64,000 nt of DNA from Rhodospirillaceae bacterium (GCA_018649725.1 JABIHH010000063.1:1-64000), one strand, 5' to 3'. Positions 51,204 to 61,205 are shown, counted from the stretch's first letter. Made by a program: numbers and translations. Notes: generated from the sequence alone by a model not told the origin.

Positions 51204-51677
51204 TTGGTCAAGGTTCTTTTTATCTGCACCGGCAATATTTGTCGCTCACCGACCGCCGAGGGCGTGTTCCGTGCCTTGGTGCAGGAAAATCAACTAGAGC
51301 AGGAGATCGAGATCGATTCCGTTGGTACCGGATCCTGGCACGTCGGCAATCCGCCGGATCCGCGCTCCCAAGAGGCCGCGGCCAAACGCGGTTTTGATCT
51401 CTCTTATATGCGCGCCCGACTGATTGACAGCCAAGACATCTTAAATTCTGACTATTTGATTGCAATGGATGCCACCAATGTGGAGAGCCTCCATTTGATA
51501 GTGCCAGCGAAAATGCGAGGCAAGCTGTCGCGGTTTTTGGAATTCGTCCCCAAGCTCGGGCAGAAAGATGTCCCCGATCCCTATTATGATGGCGGAGCGG
51601 GCTTTGACCTGGTGCTCGATTTGATCGAAGAGGCCTCACAGGGGTTGTTGAGGCATATTCAAAAATCGGATCTTTGA
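51204..51677 (+). CDS. Low-molecular-weight protein tyrosine phosphatase family
   Basis: 'VLFICTGNICRSPTAEGVFR' (CX5R), 'VPDPYYDGGAGFDLVLDLIEEA'. Confidence 0.95.
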   Translation: MVKVLFICTGNICRSPTAEGVFRALVQENQLEQEIEIDSVGTGSWHVGNPPDPRSQEAAAKRGFDLSYMRARLIDSQDILNSDYLIAMDATNVESLHLIVPAKMRGKLSRFLEFVPKLGQKDVPDPYYDGGAGFDLVLDLIEEASQGLLRHIQKSDL

Positions 51678-51678
51678 G

Positions 51679-52524
51679 ATGCCGCCCGATCTGAACGCGA
51701 CAATCGCTGAACTTATCGGCCAGGAGCCGCTGGAAATAACGCCTTTGACCGGCGGCAGTGTTGCCGAGGTCTACAAGGTCACGTTCACAGATCGCCCGAC
51801 ATTGGTTGCTAAGCTCGGGGAGGGTCTCGAATTAGAGGCCCGGATGCTCGGCTATCTTGGCGAAAAGTCCAACCTACCGGTGCCAGAGGTCCTTCACACT
51901 TCAGACGAGCTGTTGCTGATGAGCTATATTTCTTCCCGCAGCAGTCTGTCTGCAGCCAGCCAGACCCACGCCGCTGATCTGCTGACGGAGCTTCACAGTA
52001 TCACGGCCCCGCAATTTGGCTTCGCATGGGACAGCGTGATCGGCGGTCTGGCCCAACCCAATCCGACGACTGATAATTGGTGTGAATTCTTCCGAGATCA
52101 TCGTCTGCTCTATATGGCCGGGCAAGCTCACCGCCAGGGACGGTTGCCGGACGCTGTGCTGGGCCGGATAGAAGAATTCTGTGGGCACCTCAGTGACTGG
52201 ATTCCCGGCAGCGCCCAGCCATCGTTGATTCATGGTGATATGTGGGGCGGCAACATTCTTTGTCAGGGCGATAAAGTCGCAGGCTTTGTCGATCCGGCGA
52301 TCTATTTTGCCGACGCTGAAATTGAGCTCGCTTTCTCAACCCTGTTTTCAACCTTCGGCGAGGCTTTTTTCGCGCGCTATCAGGAGCACCGCCCGATTGC
52401 GCCAGGGTTTTTTGAAGAGCGCCGCGATATCTATAATCTCTATCCGCTATTGGTTCATGTAAATTTATTTGGCGGCTCATACATCACCTCGGTCGAGACC
52501 ACGCTAAAACGGTTTGGCTACTAG
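51679..52524 (+). CDS. Fructosamine/ketosamine kinase family protein
   Basis: 'PLTGGSVAEVYKVTFTDRPTLVAKLG...EARMLGYL', 'PSLIHGDMWGGNILC...VDPAIYFADAEIELAFSTLF'. Confidence 0.93.
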   Translation: MPPDLNATIAELIGQEPLEITPLTGGSVAEVYKVTFTDRPTLVAKLGEGLELEARMLGYLGEKSNLPVPEVLHTSDELLLMSYISSRSSLSAASQTHAADLLTELHSITAPQFGFAWDSVIGGLAQPNPTTDNWCEFFRDHRLLYMAGQAHRQGRLPDAVLGRIEEFCGHLSDWIPGSAQPSLIHGDMWGGNILCQGDKVAGFVDPAIYFADAEIELAFSTLFSTFGEAFFARYQEHRPIAPGFFEERRDIYNLYPLLVHVNLFGGSYITSVETTLKRFGY

Positions 52525-52589
52525 ACGCTTGCTATTGAGCACTTGATCAGTAATCTGGCGGCGGCTTAAAACTTTCAGGTTAAATCTAA

Positions 52590-53579
52590 ATGTCGGACAC
52601 CGCCGCCCAATCTGTTGAGCAATCCTGGCTCGCTTATTTCCCAACAACTTTTTTTGGTGCCGTTATGGGCATTTCTGGCCTCGGCCTTGCGTGGCGGCAA
52701 GCTGAAGTAAGTCTGGGTTGGTCAGATTTACCGGGCGATGCGATTTTACTGATCGGGGCGGCGATCCTTATCCTCGCCACACCTCTTTATCTAATCAAGA
52801 TCCTGCGCCTGCCAGAGGCCTTTCAACGCGATGTTGACCACCCGGTTAAAAGTGCTTTTTTATCTGCCTTTCCGGTTGGACTTAGCCTCCAAGTATCAGC
52901 TCTGGCACCCTTGCATATGGAAGCGGCGACCCTGCTCTGGCTTTTTGCCGCACCGGCCAGCCTGCTGGTTAATTTTTTCGTGTTTTCACGTTGGTATCTA
53001 ATCGGCGAAGGGACGGCCCGGATAAATGCACTCTGGATGATCCCGGCAGCCGGTAGTTTTCTAATTGCACTCGCGGGCCAGCAAGTGGGTTTCAATGAGG
53101 CGGCCTGGTTTTTCTTTGCCATCGGCGTGGTCTTTGGCGGCAGTATACTCATCATCACTATCTACCGCTATATCTCAGAACCACGCCTGCCAGACCCGGT
53201 CGTGCCAACCTATTTTGTGCCCCTCGTGCCGCCCGGACTGATGTCGATCATTTACCCGATGATCACAAATTGGCAGCCCGGCGATGACATATCGAGCTTC
53301 GTCCGCATCACCTTTTATTTCTCGCTTTTCATCTTCTTGTTCAATCTGTCGATGATTAAGATTTTCTGGCGACTGAAATTCTCCATGGGCTGGTGGGCCT
53401 ACACCTTCCCCTTGGATACGATCTCCATCGCACTGCTCGCTTACGGCACGGCGACTAAAAATGCATTCTTATTGCAATTTGGCGGCGGCGTCTTGGCGAT
53501 TTCCACGATCCTAATTCTCTACATCCTGCTCCGCACCGTGGTTGAGATAACCCGCGGCACGGTGTTGGTGGCGGATTAA
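52590..53579 (+). CDS. SLAC1/TehA-family anion channel
   Basis: 10 TM; 'YFPTTFFGAVMGISGLGLAWRQAE', 'VPTYFVPLVPPGLMSIIYPMI', 'MGWWAYTFPLDTISIALLAYGT'. Confidence 0.9.
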   Translation: MSDTAAQSVEQSWLAYFPTTFFGAVMGISGLGLAWRQAEVSLGWSDLPGDAILLIGAAILILATPLYLIKILRLPEAFQRDVDHPVKSAFLSAFPVGLSLQVSALAPLHMEAATLLWLFAAPASLLVNFFVFSRWYLIGEGTARINALWMIPAAGSFLIALAGQQVGFNEAAWFFFAIGVVFGGSILIITIYRYISEPRLPDPVVPTYFVPLVPPGLMSIIYPMITNWQPGDDISSFVRITFYFSLFIFLFNLSMIKIFWRLKFSMGWWAYTFPLDTISIALLAYGTATKNAFLLQFGGGVLAISTILILYILLRTVVEITRGTVLVAD

Positions 53580-53713
53580 ATCCGACGACGACCCAAAGCG
53601 GACATTTGCGGGTGAGTAGAGTTACCGACTCTTGCACCAGTGATCATTGCTGGTGACAAGCCGGTTTGGAATACGTGACCAAGGGTACGACCACCTTAAA
53701 AAAAAATAATTCC

Positions 53714-54982
53714 CTATCGCACTGCCGTCACGTCGATCTGAAAAAGAGCGCCGGGGCGCGTGATGGCAGGTAGCTGAACAAAAGTACTGACGGGTGGGTG
53801 AGTGACCAAATGAGGTGCATGCTTTTCATAATACTCAACCTCGACCTTGCGCATTGTTGGGTAGTCTTCGATATGGCGGAGCATCATCAGGGTCTTGACG
53901 ATATTATCCATTGAACTTCCGGCCTCGGTTAATGTCTCGCGAACCTGATCAAGGGCAGCGATGATCTGACCTTCAACCGCCTCCGCCGGATCTCCACCAT
54001 CACAGCCGGATAGAAACAGCAGATTGCCAGCCCCAACGCAGGCCGCTGCATTAGGCGTACCAGGGTAAAATTCAACTCGCCAATCTGGTGATGGAAGACC
54101 GCCAACGCCAATTGCCTCGACCTCTACCAAAAATTCCGGCCGCGGTAATTCATCGACGATAATAGCTGTGCTGGCAGGCATATTTCTGCCGATTTCCGGC
54201 ACGTATTTCTCATAAAACGCGCGCTCCACCTCGCGATAGCGCTGCAACTCATTGAGGTCTTTGAGAAATACATTTGTTTTGACCACGCTGGCGAGAGAGC
54301 CGCCGGTCTCTTCCATGCCGATTTTAATTTTTTCCAGGACAATCTCACTTTGCTCGATGAAGTCCGAGGTTTCTATCTTGACCGTGTCATGATCCAATGC
54401 CTGGCAGCCTGACACGATCACCAGATTTCCCACCATTTGAGTACGGGCAAACTTCGCGTGCTCCTTCGGCACATGGGGATAGGCGAGTTCCTTACCACCC
54501 CAATATTCGGGATAATATTTGACGTTCCAATCAGGCGCATTGCGGTCGATCGCAGCAATAACTTCATATTCAACAAGATACTCGGGCCGTGCCAGCTCCG
54601 GCACGACCATCAAAGTTGCCGCCGGTGGTTTGCCGATTAGGTGCGGCGCATGTTTTTCGTAATATTCGGTCTCGGATTTACGCACGGCCTGATAGTCATC
54701 CAGGCTGCGTACCAGGAAAAAAGTTTTGACGATGTTTTCCATGGAACTACCGGCATCTTCCAAGGCCTTCCTGGCTTTATCAAGTGCCACAGTCACCTGA
54801 TCGCCGGCATTGTCCGGGGCCGGTTGGCCGGAAAGCGTGTCCTGGCCGCCGCAGCCCGATACAAAAACGAGATTGCCGATGGCAATGCTTTGGGCGAATT
54901 TAGGATGTTCCTTTGGCACTTCCGGATAAGCCAGCCGTTTTCCTTCCCAGTAAGCCGGGTTATAGGTGATGTTCCAATCCAT
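53714..54982 (-). CDS. Protein with three tandem RidA/YjgF-like domains
   Basis: Threefold internal repeat: GNL[VL][FI][VL]SGC ... SSM[ED]NIVKT / GSLASVVKT ... EYYEKHAPHL / AFYEKYVPEI ... RPE[YF]LVE.E.I. Confidence 0.88.
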   Translation of the reverse strand: MDWNITYNPAYWEGKRLAYPEVPKEHPKFAQSIAIGNLVFVSGCGGQDTLSGQPAPDNAGDQVTVALDKARKALEDAGSSMENIVKTFFLVRSLDDYQAVRKSETEYYEKHAPHLIGKPPAATLMVVPELARPEYLVEYEVIAAIDRNAPDWNVKYYPEYWGGKELAYPHVPKEHAKFARTQMVGNLVIVSGCQALDHDTVKIETSDFIEQSEIVLEKIKIGMEETGGSLASVVKTNVFLKDLNELQRYREVERAFYEKYVPEIGRNMPASTAIIVDELPRPEFLVEVEAIGVGGLPSPDWRVEFYPGTPNAAACVGAGNLLFLSGCDGGDPAEAVEGQIIAALDQVRETLTEAGSSMDNIVKTLMMLRHIEDYPTMRKVEVEYYEKHAPHLVTHPPVSTFVQLPAITRPGALFQIDVTAVR

Positions 54983-55146
54983 GTGTCCCCCTCCATCAAA
55001 ATGAATTTACCTTCCATAGTAGGATACTTATGCACGAAACCCCACTAAAAGGTGACGTTTCAGAGGCAGCTACAAAGCGTCTGTTATACCCCCGAAAGCC
55101 GACATTCTTAGCCCAAACCGAAAACTCGCATTTTTGGCGAGGCTGG

Positions 55147-55166
55147 ATTCTGACCGACGTCAGAAT
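55147..55166. repeat. Hairpin repeat ATTCTGAC-CGAC-GTCAGAAT (copy 2)
   Basis: Perfect 8-bp stem with the same GCTGG...GAC flanks as 29632-29651 and a compensatory G:C to A:T change. Confidence 0.8.
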
Positions 55167-55201
55167 GACAGTGGGGTTGATAAAACTTAGGTGCCTGATC
55201 T

Positions 55202-56323
55202 TTACGTAAACAGCGTCAACACGCCAGTATAGCTGTAGAGGCGGTTGTTGGAAATTTCGCCATTGGCGTAGAGGCCGATGATGGGGATGTCGCCGAGGAT
55301 GCTTTCGATGATTTGCATTTCGGCATTGGCTTCACCGAACATGTGCGGGCCGCGGGCGATGCAGGATATATAGATCCCACCTTTGATGTTGGTGCCTGAA
55401 CGTTTCTTTAATCCAGCAACCATTTCAGCCAAATCTTTTTGCGCCGCATTGGCATCGCGGCTGACGAACATCAAATGGTCACCGTGTTCAACGGGGGCTG
55501 CTATTGCAATCACGCCTTCTTCGGGGTCAACGCCAATTAGATTGCGCACCACATAATCGCCGGTGTCAGAGCCAACCACCGGCAGCGCCGCATGAATGAA
55601 GCCGCCGACTTTTTGTAGATCGCGGGCGAGTATCTCGCCAATATCTTCTTGAAAAACCTCAACGGCTTTTTTGCCGTCTAGGCCAATGACAAAATTCTCG
55701 GCACATTCGGTGATTTCGTGGACCTCGCCGATCGGTCGGCAGCCTTGGCTGAGCGCGGTCGCCACCGTTATCTCTGGATTAAAGACGATGCCCGAGACGC
55801 CGCCGCCGGTGACCTCACCCGCAATATGATGCTTAGGCGTATCACTGATGGTCAAACCGCCAATAAGATAGCCTTCCGATTCAATCGCAATGTCGTCAAT
55901 GATCTCGAGGACCTCTTCATTGGCGCAATCGGCATGCAAGAGGACTAAGGGCGGTCCGGTCATAAAATTATCGTTCACCGGATCGCTGTCATATTCCAGC
56001 GAATCTACCGCATCAATCGTCGGCAATATTTCGAACCCGTCTTCGGGCAGGGCGGCTGTCATAACTGCAATGGCCGGTACTTCGAAATATTCATGCGCGC
56101 CGGTGCTACCGAGCGCGCAAACGCCAAGCCCAGCACTGCCGACCCATTTATCGATCCCGGTCTCTTCTTTCAAAGCCTCCAGGATCGGAGCGAGGTAGGG
56201 CGCAATAACGTCCGTTACATAGACAAAGCCCAAATTGGCATTTGGATTATCGGCAAGCTCGTGCAGGCAATCAGTGAGGGTGGATTGCCAATCGACATTT
56301 TGGGCGTGCGCAGCTTGAAACAT
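55202..56323 (-). CDS. FIST domain signal transduction protein
   Basis: 'NLGFVYVTDVIAPYLAPILEALKEETGIDKWVGSAGLGVCALG' and C-terminal 'IYISCIARGPHMFGEANAEMQIIESILGDIPIIGLYANGEISNNRLYSYTGVLTLF'. Confidence 0.92.
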   Translation of the reverse strand: MFQAAHAQNVDWQSTLTDCLHELADNPNANLGFVYVTDVIAPYLAPILEALKEETGIDKWVGSAGLGVCALGSTGAHEYFEVPAIAVMTAALPEDGFEILPTIDAVDSLEYDSDPVNDNFMTGPPLVLLHADCANEEVLEIIDDIAIESEGYLIGGLTISDTPKHHIAGEVTGGGVSGIVFNPEITVATALSQGCRPIGEVHEITECAENFVIGLDGKKAVEVFQEDIGEILARDLQKVGGFIHAALPVVGSDTGDYVVRNLIGVDPEEGVIAIAAPVEHGDHLMFVSRDANAAQKDLAEMVAGLKKRSGTNIKGGIYISCIARGPHMFGEANAEMQIIESILGDIPIIGLYANGEISNNRLYSYTGVLTLFT

Positions 56324-56351
56324 TAAACTTGGGTTTCCTAATAAACGAGCT

Positions 56352-57041
56352 CTATCTTACTAGCTTCATCACCATCGGCAATATGCGTTTTACAATTTCA
56401 TCGACACCTTGGGCGTTGGGATGAATACCGTCCTGCTGGTTTAACCTAGGATTGGCAACAACGCCGGCCAGAAAAAAGGGATAAAGCGGGACGTCAAATT
56501 GCCGCGCGAGCTCTGGATAAATTTGATTAAATTCCCGGCCATACTCTTTACCGAGATTGGGCGGCGCCATCATACCGGCGATTAGCACACGGGTACCCTT
56601 GGCTTTTAGGCGGCGCAGGATTTCTGCGAGATTTTGCCGGGAGCTGGCAGGCTCAATACCGCGCAAGCCATCATTGGCACCAAGTTCCAGCAAGACGGCA
56701 TCTGGTTTATCCGCCAAGGCCCAAGCCAGCCGTGCTTTGCCGCCAGCCGTGGTGTCGCCCGACACAGAAGATGAGATAATGCGAACGCTCAGACCCTTTT
56801 GTTTCAGCGCCTGGGATAGTTTTTCAGTAAACGAATCTGGCTGTTGCAAACCATAGCCCGCTGCCAAACTATCGCCAAAGACCATAAGTTTTACAGGCTC
56901 TGCCGCATATGATGGCAGCACCGCCCCACTCATCGCCGATAAAAAGATCGCGAGAATGACGCCTAAATGACAAAAACGCCTTGCCCGGTGGCGAGAAAGC
57001 CTTTTATGAACTAAATGAAAATGAACGGTCCAATACATCAT
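56352..57041 (-). CDS. tesA: SGNH-hydrolase arylesterase/thioesterase I (TesA-like)
   Basis: 'LMVFGDSLAAGYGLQ', 'VLLELGANDGLRGI', 'DGIHPNAQGVDEIV'; the true start is the MMYW Met at 57041 (upstream ORF is antisense to the ABC gene). Confidence 0.92.
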   Translation of the reverse strand: MMYWTVHFHLVHKRLSRHRARRFCHLGVILAIFLSAMSGAVLPSYAAEPVKLMVFGDSLAAGYGLQQPDSFTEKLSQALKQKGLSVRIISSSVSGDTTAGGKARLAWALADKPDAVLLELGANDGLRGIEPASSRQNLAEILRRLKAKGTRVLIAGMMAPPNLGKEYGREFNQIYPELARQFDVPLYPFFLAGVVANPRLNQQDGIHPNAQGVDEIVKRILPMVMKLVR

Positions 57042-57051
57042 GGGATAATAT

Positions 57052-57783
57052 ATGTCTGATCCGCAGCAAAATTCAAAGCAGATTTCCGAGCAAGTGTCCG
57101 GGAGGGGCAAATCTATTAATTTGCAGGATGTGCATTTGTCACTCACCAGCGACGCCGGCGAGGTTAATATTTTGCGCGGCATCTCGCTTGGTGTGGAAAG
57201 CGGTGAGGCAGTTGGTGTGATCGGGCCTTCCGGCGGCGGCAAGTCAACCATGATGATGGTGATCGCCGGATTAGAGCGGGCGTCCTCCGGCACGGTCGAG
57301 ACGGCAGGATTTGATTTAACCAATTTAAATGAAGACGAACTGGCACTGTTCCGGCGCGACAATGTTGGCATTGTGTTTCAAGATTTTCACCTCATCCCAA
57401 CCATGACGGCGCTCGAGAACGTTGCGGTGCCGCTGGAGTTTGCCGGTATTACTGATGCGCCCGAGCGCGCCCGCGATCGCCTTGATGCGGTCGGCCTCGA
57501 TCATCGCCTAGCCCATTATCCCGGCCAGCTTTCCGGCGGGGAGCAACAGCGGGTCGCCCTGGCCCGCGCTTTCGCTGCCCGCCCGGCCATTCTACTAGCC
57601 GACGAGCCGACCGGAAATCTCGATGGTAAGACAGGCGGGGCCGTTATGGATTTGCTGTTCGAACTTCATGATACGGCGGGCACAACCATGATGTTGATCA
57701 GCCATGACCGCGTTTTGGCGGATCGGTGTGATCGCATTATTACTCTCGCAGACGGGCAAGTAACGGAAGGCGCAGAAGCTTAA
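57052..57783 (+). CDS. ABC transporter ATP-binding protein (YbbA/LolD-like)
   Basis: Walker A '[12 protein letters not shown]', signature '[17 protein letters not shown]', Walker B '[12 protein letters not shown]'. Confidence 0.95.
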   Translation: MSDPQQNSKQISEQVSGRGKSINLQDVHLSLTSDAGEVNILRGISLGVESGEAVGVIGPSGGGKSTMMMVIAGLERASSGTVETAGFDLTNLNEDELALFRRDNVGIVFQDFHLIPTMTALENVAVPLEFAGITDAPERARDRLDAVGLDHRLAHYPGQLSGGEQQRVALARAFAARPAILLADEPTGNLDGKTGGAVMDLLFELHDTAGTTMMLISHDRVLADRCDRIITLADGQVTEGAEA

Positions 57784-60303
57784 ATGAACAATGAGCTCTC
57801 CCTTGCCAGCAAATTTGCCCGCCGTGAGTTGCGCGGTGGCCTCAAAGGCTTTCGCATCTTTGTCGCCTGTTTGGCGTTAGGTGTGGCAGCAATTGCCGGG
57901 GTTGGCTCACTCTCGCAATCGATTGAGGCCGGGCTGCAACGGGATGGCAAAAAACTACTCGGCGGTGACGTTGCGTTGCGCTTACTCCATCGCCCGGCTG
58001 ATGAAGAACACCTTCAGCATTTCAAAAGCAGTGCCACCTATTCTGAAGTCATTGAGATGCGCGCCATGGCCAAAAGCTCCGGCAGCCGTACGCTGGTTGA
58101 GTTAAAAGCGGTTGATGACGCCTATCCCCTGGTCGGCACCATGGCCTTAAAAAACGGGCTTAATTTACGATCAGCGCTGGCTCAAAAAGCGGGCGTCTGG
58201 GGGGCCGTCGCTGAGAGCAATTTGTTGGTCAAATTAAAACTCAAACTCGGCGACCAGGTGCAAATTGGCGAAAGCCGGTTTCGCCTGACCGGCATTGTCG
58301 AAAAAGAGCCGGACCGGGTTGCCAATGTGCTGAGCTTTGGCCCCCGGCTGATGATAGCCAGCCAAGGCCTAGCGGCAACAAAATTAGTACAGCCCGGCAG
58401 TCAGATCCGCTATCGCTATCGAGTGTCTCTTAAAGACGACCGAAGTGCGACAAACTGGATCGAGACTCTCAAAGAAAAATTTCCCAAAGCTGGATGGCGC
58501 ATTCGCAACACCGAACAAGCAGCCCCTGGCCTGCAACGCTTCATTGATCGGATGACCTTGTTTTTGTCCTTTGTTGGACTGACAACATTATTGGTTGGCG
58601 GTGTTGGGGTCAGCAATGCGGTGGCAAGCTATCTCGACAGCAAGGTTAAAATCATCGCGACCTATAAATGTTTGGGTGCGGCGAGCTCGCTGGTTTTCCG
58701 AGTTTACTTTATCCAGATTGCCGCGCTCGCCGGATTGGGCGTGCTCATCGGTCTGATATTCGGCGCCATCCTGCCGACCGTTGCCATCATTGGCTTAGAG
58801 GGTGTGTTGCCGGTTAATCCCGAGGCCGGGCTCTATCCTGTGCCGATAATTACGGCGGCAATATTTGGCATCCTCATCGCGCTGACCTTCGCGCTCTGGC
58901 CGTTGGCCCGGGCGCGGGAAATCCCGGCGGGAAATTTGTTTAGAGATAAAGTTCAGCCGGCCCATATCCGCCCGCAACGTAAATTTCTGTTTGCTGTCAT
59001 TTTAGGCGGGCTTGCGTTGGCAGCGCTCACCATCGCCACCGCCAATGATCACTGGTTTGCGATTTGGTTTGTTTTGGGGACCGGGCTTGCCTTGGTTTTA
59101 TTGCGGGGCTCAGCCTCTTTGATGACCCGGTGGGCCCGAAAAGTTACCGGCATTCGCAATACCGAGCTGCGCCTCGCCCTCGCTAATTTACACCGCCCTG
59201 GGGCCGTGACCTCCAGCATTGTGCTCTCACTCGGCCTTGGCCTGACGGTCTTGATCGCCATCGCTTTAATAGAGGGTAATCTCAGCCGCCAAGTAAACGA
59301 GCGCCTGCCGGTGATGGCGCCGGCATTTTTCTTTATTGATATTCAACCGGACCAAACTGCCCGTTTTGACCGGGCCGTAAATTCGGTGCCGGGCTCTGGT
59401 GACTATAAACGGGTCGCTTCGCTGAGGGGCCGCATTGTCAAAATTGCCGGCGTGCCGGTTGAGAAAGTCGATATCTCGCCCGGTGTGCAATGGGCAACCC
59501 GCGGCGACCGCGCACTTACTTATGCCGCAAGCCCTGCGGAGGGCACCGAGATCGTTGCCGGGAAATGGTGGCCGGCAGAATATAGCGGGCCGCCGGTGAT
59601 ATCTCTTGATGCCAATCTCGCCCGAGGCTTTGGCGTTGGCCTTGGCGATAGTTTGACGCTGAACATATTGGGCCGGGAGATTGAGGCCAAAATCACCTCA
59701 CTCCGGAAAATTGATTGGCGGTCTTTGCGCTTTGATTTTGCCATTATTTTTGCCCCTGGCACCCTTAACAATGCGCCGCATAGCCATATCGCCGCCCTGC
59801 AAGCGCCAAAGGAACTCGAAGACAAGATCGAGAAAACCGTCAGTGATCGTTTTAATAATATCTCCATCATCCGGGTGCGCGAGGCGCTTCAAGCCGCGGC
59901 GACGATGTTGGACGGCATTGGCGCGGCCATTCGCTCAACTGCCGCGGTGACAATTTTAGGTGGCTCATTGGTTTTGGCAGGCGCGGTTGCAGCCGGCCGG
60001 CGGCGGCGGATTTATGATGCAGTGGTGTTTAAAGTTTTAGGGGCCACCCGGCGCACCATTCTCAAGGCCTTTTTGCTCGAATATGGCATGCTCGGCATTG
60101 CGACCTCGATCATTGCTGCGCTAATCGGCACGCTAACGGCCTGGGGGATTGTTGTGTTTCTGATGGATATGGCCTGGGTCTTTATCCCCGCTGCCGTCTG
60201 GACGACCGTCTCAATTTGCCTGATCGTCACGATGATTATCGGTTTTGCCGGCACCTGGCGGGCGCTGGGCCAAAAGGCCGCACCGCTTTTGCGCAATGAA
60301 TAA
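57784..60303 (+). CDS. ABC transporter permease (YbbP/FtsX family)
   Basis: 'ARRELRGGLKGFRIFVACLALGVAAIAGVGSL...GLQRDGKKLLGGDVALRL'; FtsX-type TM blocks. Confidence 0.93.
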   Translation: MNNELSLASKFARRELRGGLKGFRIFVACLALGVAAIAGVGSLSQSIEAGLQRDGKKLLGGDVALRLLHRPADEEHLQHFKSSATYSEVIEMRAMAKSSGSRTLVELKAVDDAYPLVGTMALKNGLNLRSALAQKAGVWGAVAESNLLVKLKLKLGDQVQIGESRFRLTGIVEKEPDRVANVLSFGPRLMIASQGLAATKLVQPGSQIRYRYRVSLKDDRSATNWIETLKEKFPKAGWRIRNTEQAAPGLQRFIDRMTLFLSFVGLTTLLVGGVGVSNAVASYLDSKVKIIATYKCLGAASSLVFRVYFIQIAALAGLGVLIGLIFGAILPTVAIIGLEGVLPVNPEAGLYPVPIITAAIFGILIALTFALWPLARAREIPAGNLFRDKVQPAHIRPQRKFLFAVILGGLALAALTIATANDHWFAIWFVLGTGLALVLLRGSASLMTRWARKVTGIRNTELRLALANLHRPGAVTSSIVLSLGLGLTVLIAIALIEGNLSRQVNERLPVMAPAFFFIDIQPDQTARFDRAVNSVPGSGDYKRVASLRGRIVKIAGVPVEKVDISPGVQWATRGDRALTYAASPAEGTEIVAGKWWPAEYSGPPVISLDANLARGFGVGLGDSLTLNILGREIEAKITSLRKIDWRSLRFDFAIIFAPGTLNNAPHSHIAALQAPKELEDKIEKTVSDRFNNISIIRVREALQAAATMLDGIGAAIRSTAAVTILGGSLVLAGAVAAGRRRRIYDAVVFKVLGATRRTILKAFLLEYGMLGIATSIIAALIGTLTAWGIVVFLMDMAWVFIPAAVWTTVSICLIVTMIIGFAGTWRALGQKAAPLLRNE

Positions 60304-60429
60304 GGCTTCTTAACCGTTTTGACCTTCGCGTTACATTACCAAGATTTAATGCAGTTTCACTTGATCTTAAGGCTCTTCCTGACATATTAAGGGCATAAGG
60401 TGCGAATTTAATAAATAAAAGGGAATATC

Positions 60430-61185
60430 ATGGCTTTTGGACAAAATGACGACCAATCGATGCGGCTCTCCGGTGTTGCCCAAGCGCAAGAATCAGCGCT
60501 AGACGTTGGCCTGCGTCAACATATGCTCAAAGTATACAATTACATGACATCCGGTCTCCTATTGACTGGTATTGTTGCCTATGCCGGCGTTCAAATCCCG
60601 GCACTTTTGAACTTGATGTATGCCGCTGGACCGGGTGGCGCGCTACAGCCAACGATGTTTGCCTATATCGTTATGTTTTCACCGCTAGCCTTTATTTTGG
60701 TTTTGAATTTTGGCATCCAGCGTATGCAAGCTTCTACAGCGCAGTTGGTATTTTGGGCCTTTGCAGCGATCATGGGCCTTTCCATGACGCATTTGTTTTT
60801 GGTCTATACCGGCACAAGTATCACACGCGTGTTCTTTATCACCGCCGCGACGTTCGCCTCGATGAGTCTTTATGGCTACACCACCAAACGAGATCTGTCT
60901 AAATTCGGCTCCTTCCTAATGATGGGCCTGATCGGCATCATCATTGCTTCGGTGATTAATATATTCATGCAATCTTCTGCCATGCAGTTTGTGATCTCTG
61001 TCGTTGGCGTCTTGGTCTTTGTTGGCCTGACGGCACATGACACACAAAACATCAAACGCATGTATGTTGAAGGGGAGCATTCAGAAACCGCTTCCAAGAA
61101 AGCAATTATGGGCGCTTTAAGCCTTTATCTCGATTTCTTAAACCTCTTTATCATGTTGATGCATCTGCTGGGCGACCGCAGATAA
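60430..61185 (+). CDS. Bax inhibitor-1/YccA family membrane protein
   Basis: 'RQHMLKVYNYMTSGLLLTGIVAY', 'VFVGLTAHDTQNIKRMY', 'GALSLYLDFLNLFIMLMHLLGDRR'. Confidence 0.96.
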   Translation: MAFGQNDDQSMRLSGVAQAQESALDVGLRQHMLKVYNYMTSGLLLTGIVAYAGVQIPALLNLMYAAGPGGALQPTMFAYIVMFSPLAFILVLNFGIQRMQASTAQLVFWAFAAIMGLSMTHLFLVYTGTSITRVFFITAATFASMSLYGYTTKRDLSKFGSFLMMGLIGIIIASVINIFMQSSAMQFVISVVGVLVFVGLTAHDTQNIKRMYVEGEHSETASKKAIMGALSLYLDFLNLFIMLMHLLGDRR

Positions 61186-61205
61186 AACAGCAAGAATAAA
61201 ATTTC

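Noticed and set aside
57042-57371. N-terminal extension of the 339-aa ORF 56352-57371
   Set aside because: Residues 1-110 are antisense to the ABC ATPase Walker A region; the real TesA-like start is the Met at 57041 followed by a signal-like segment.
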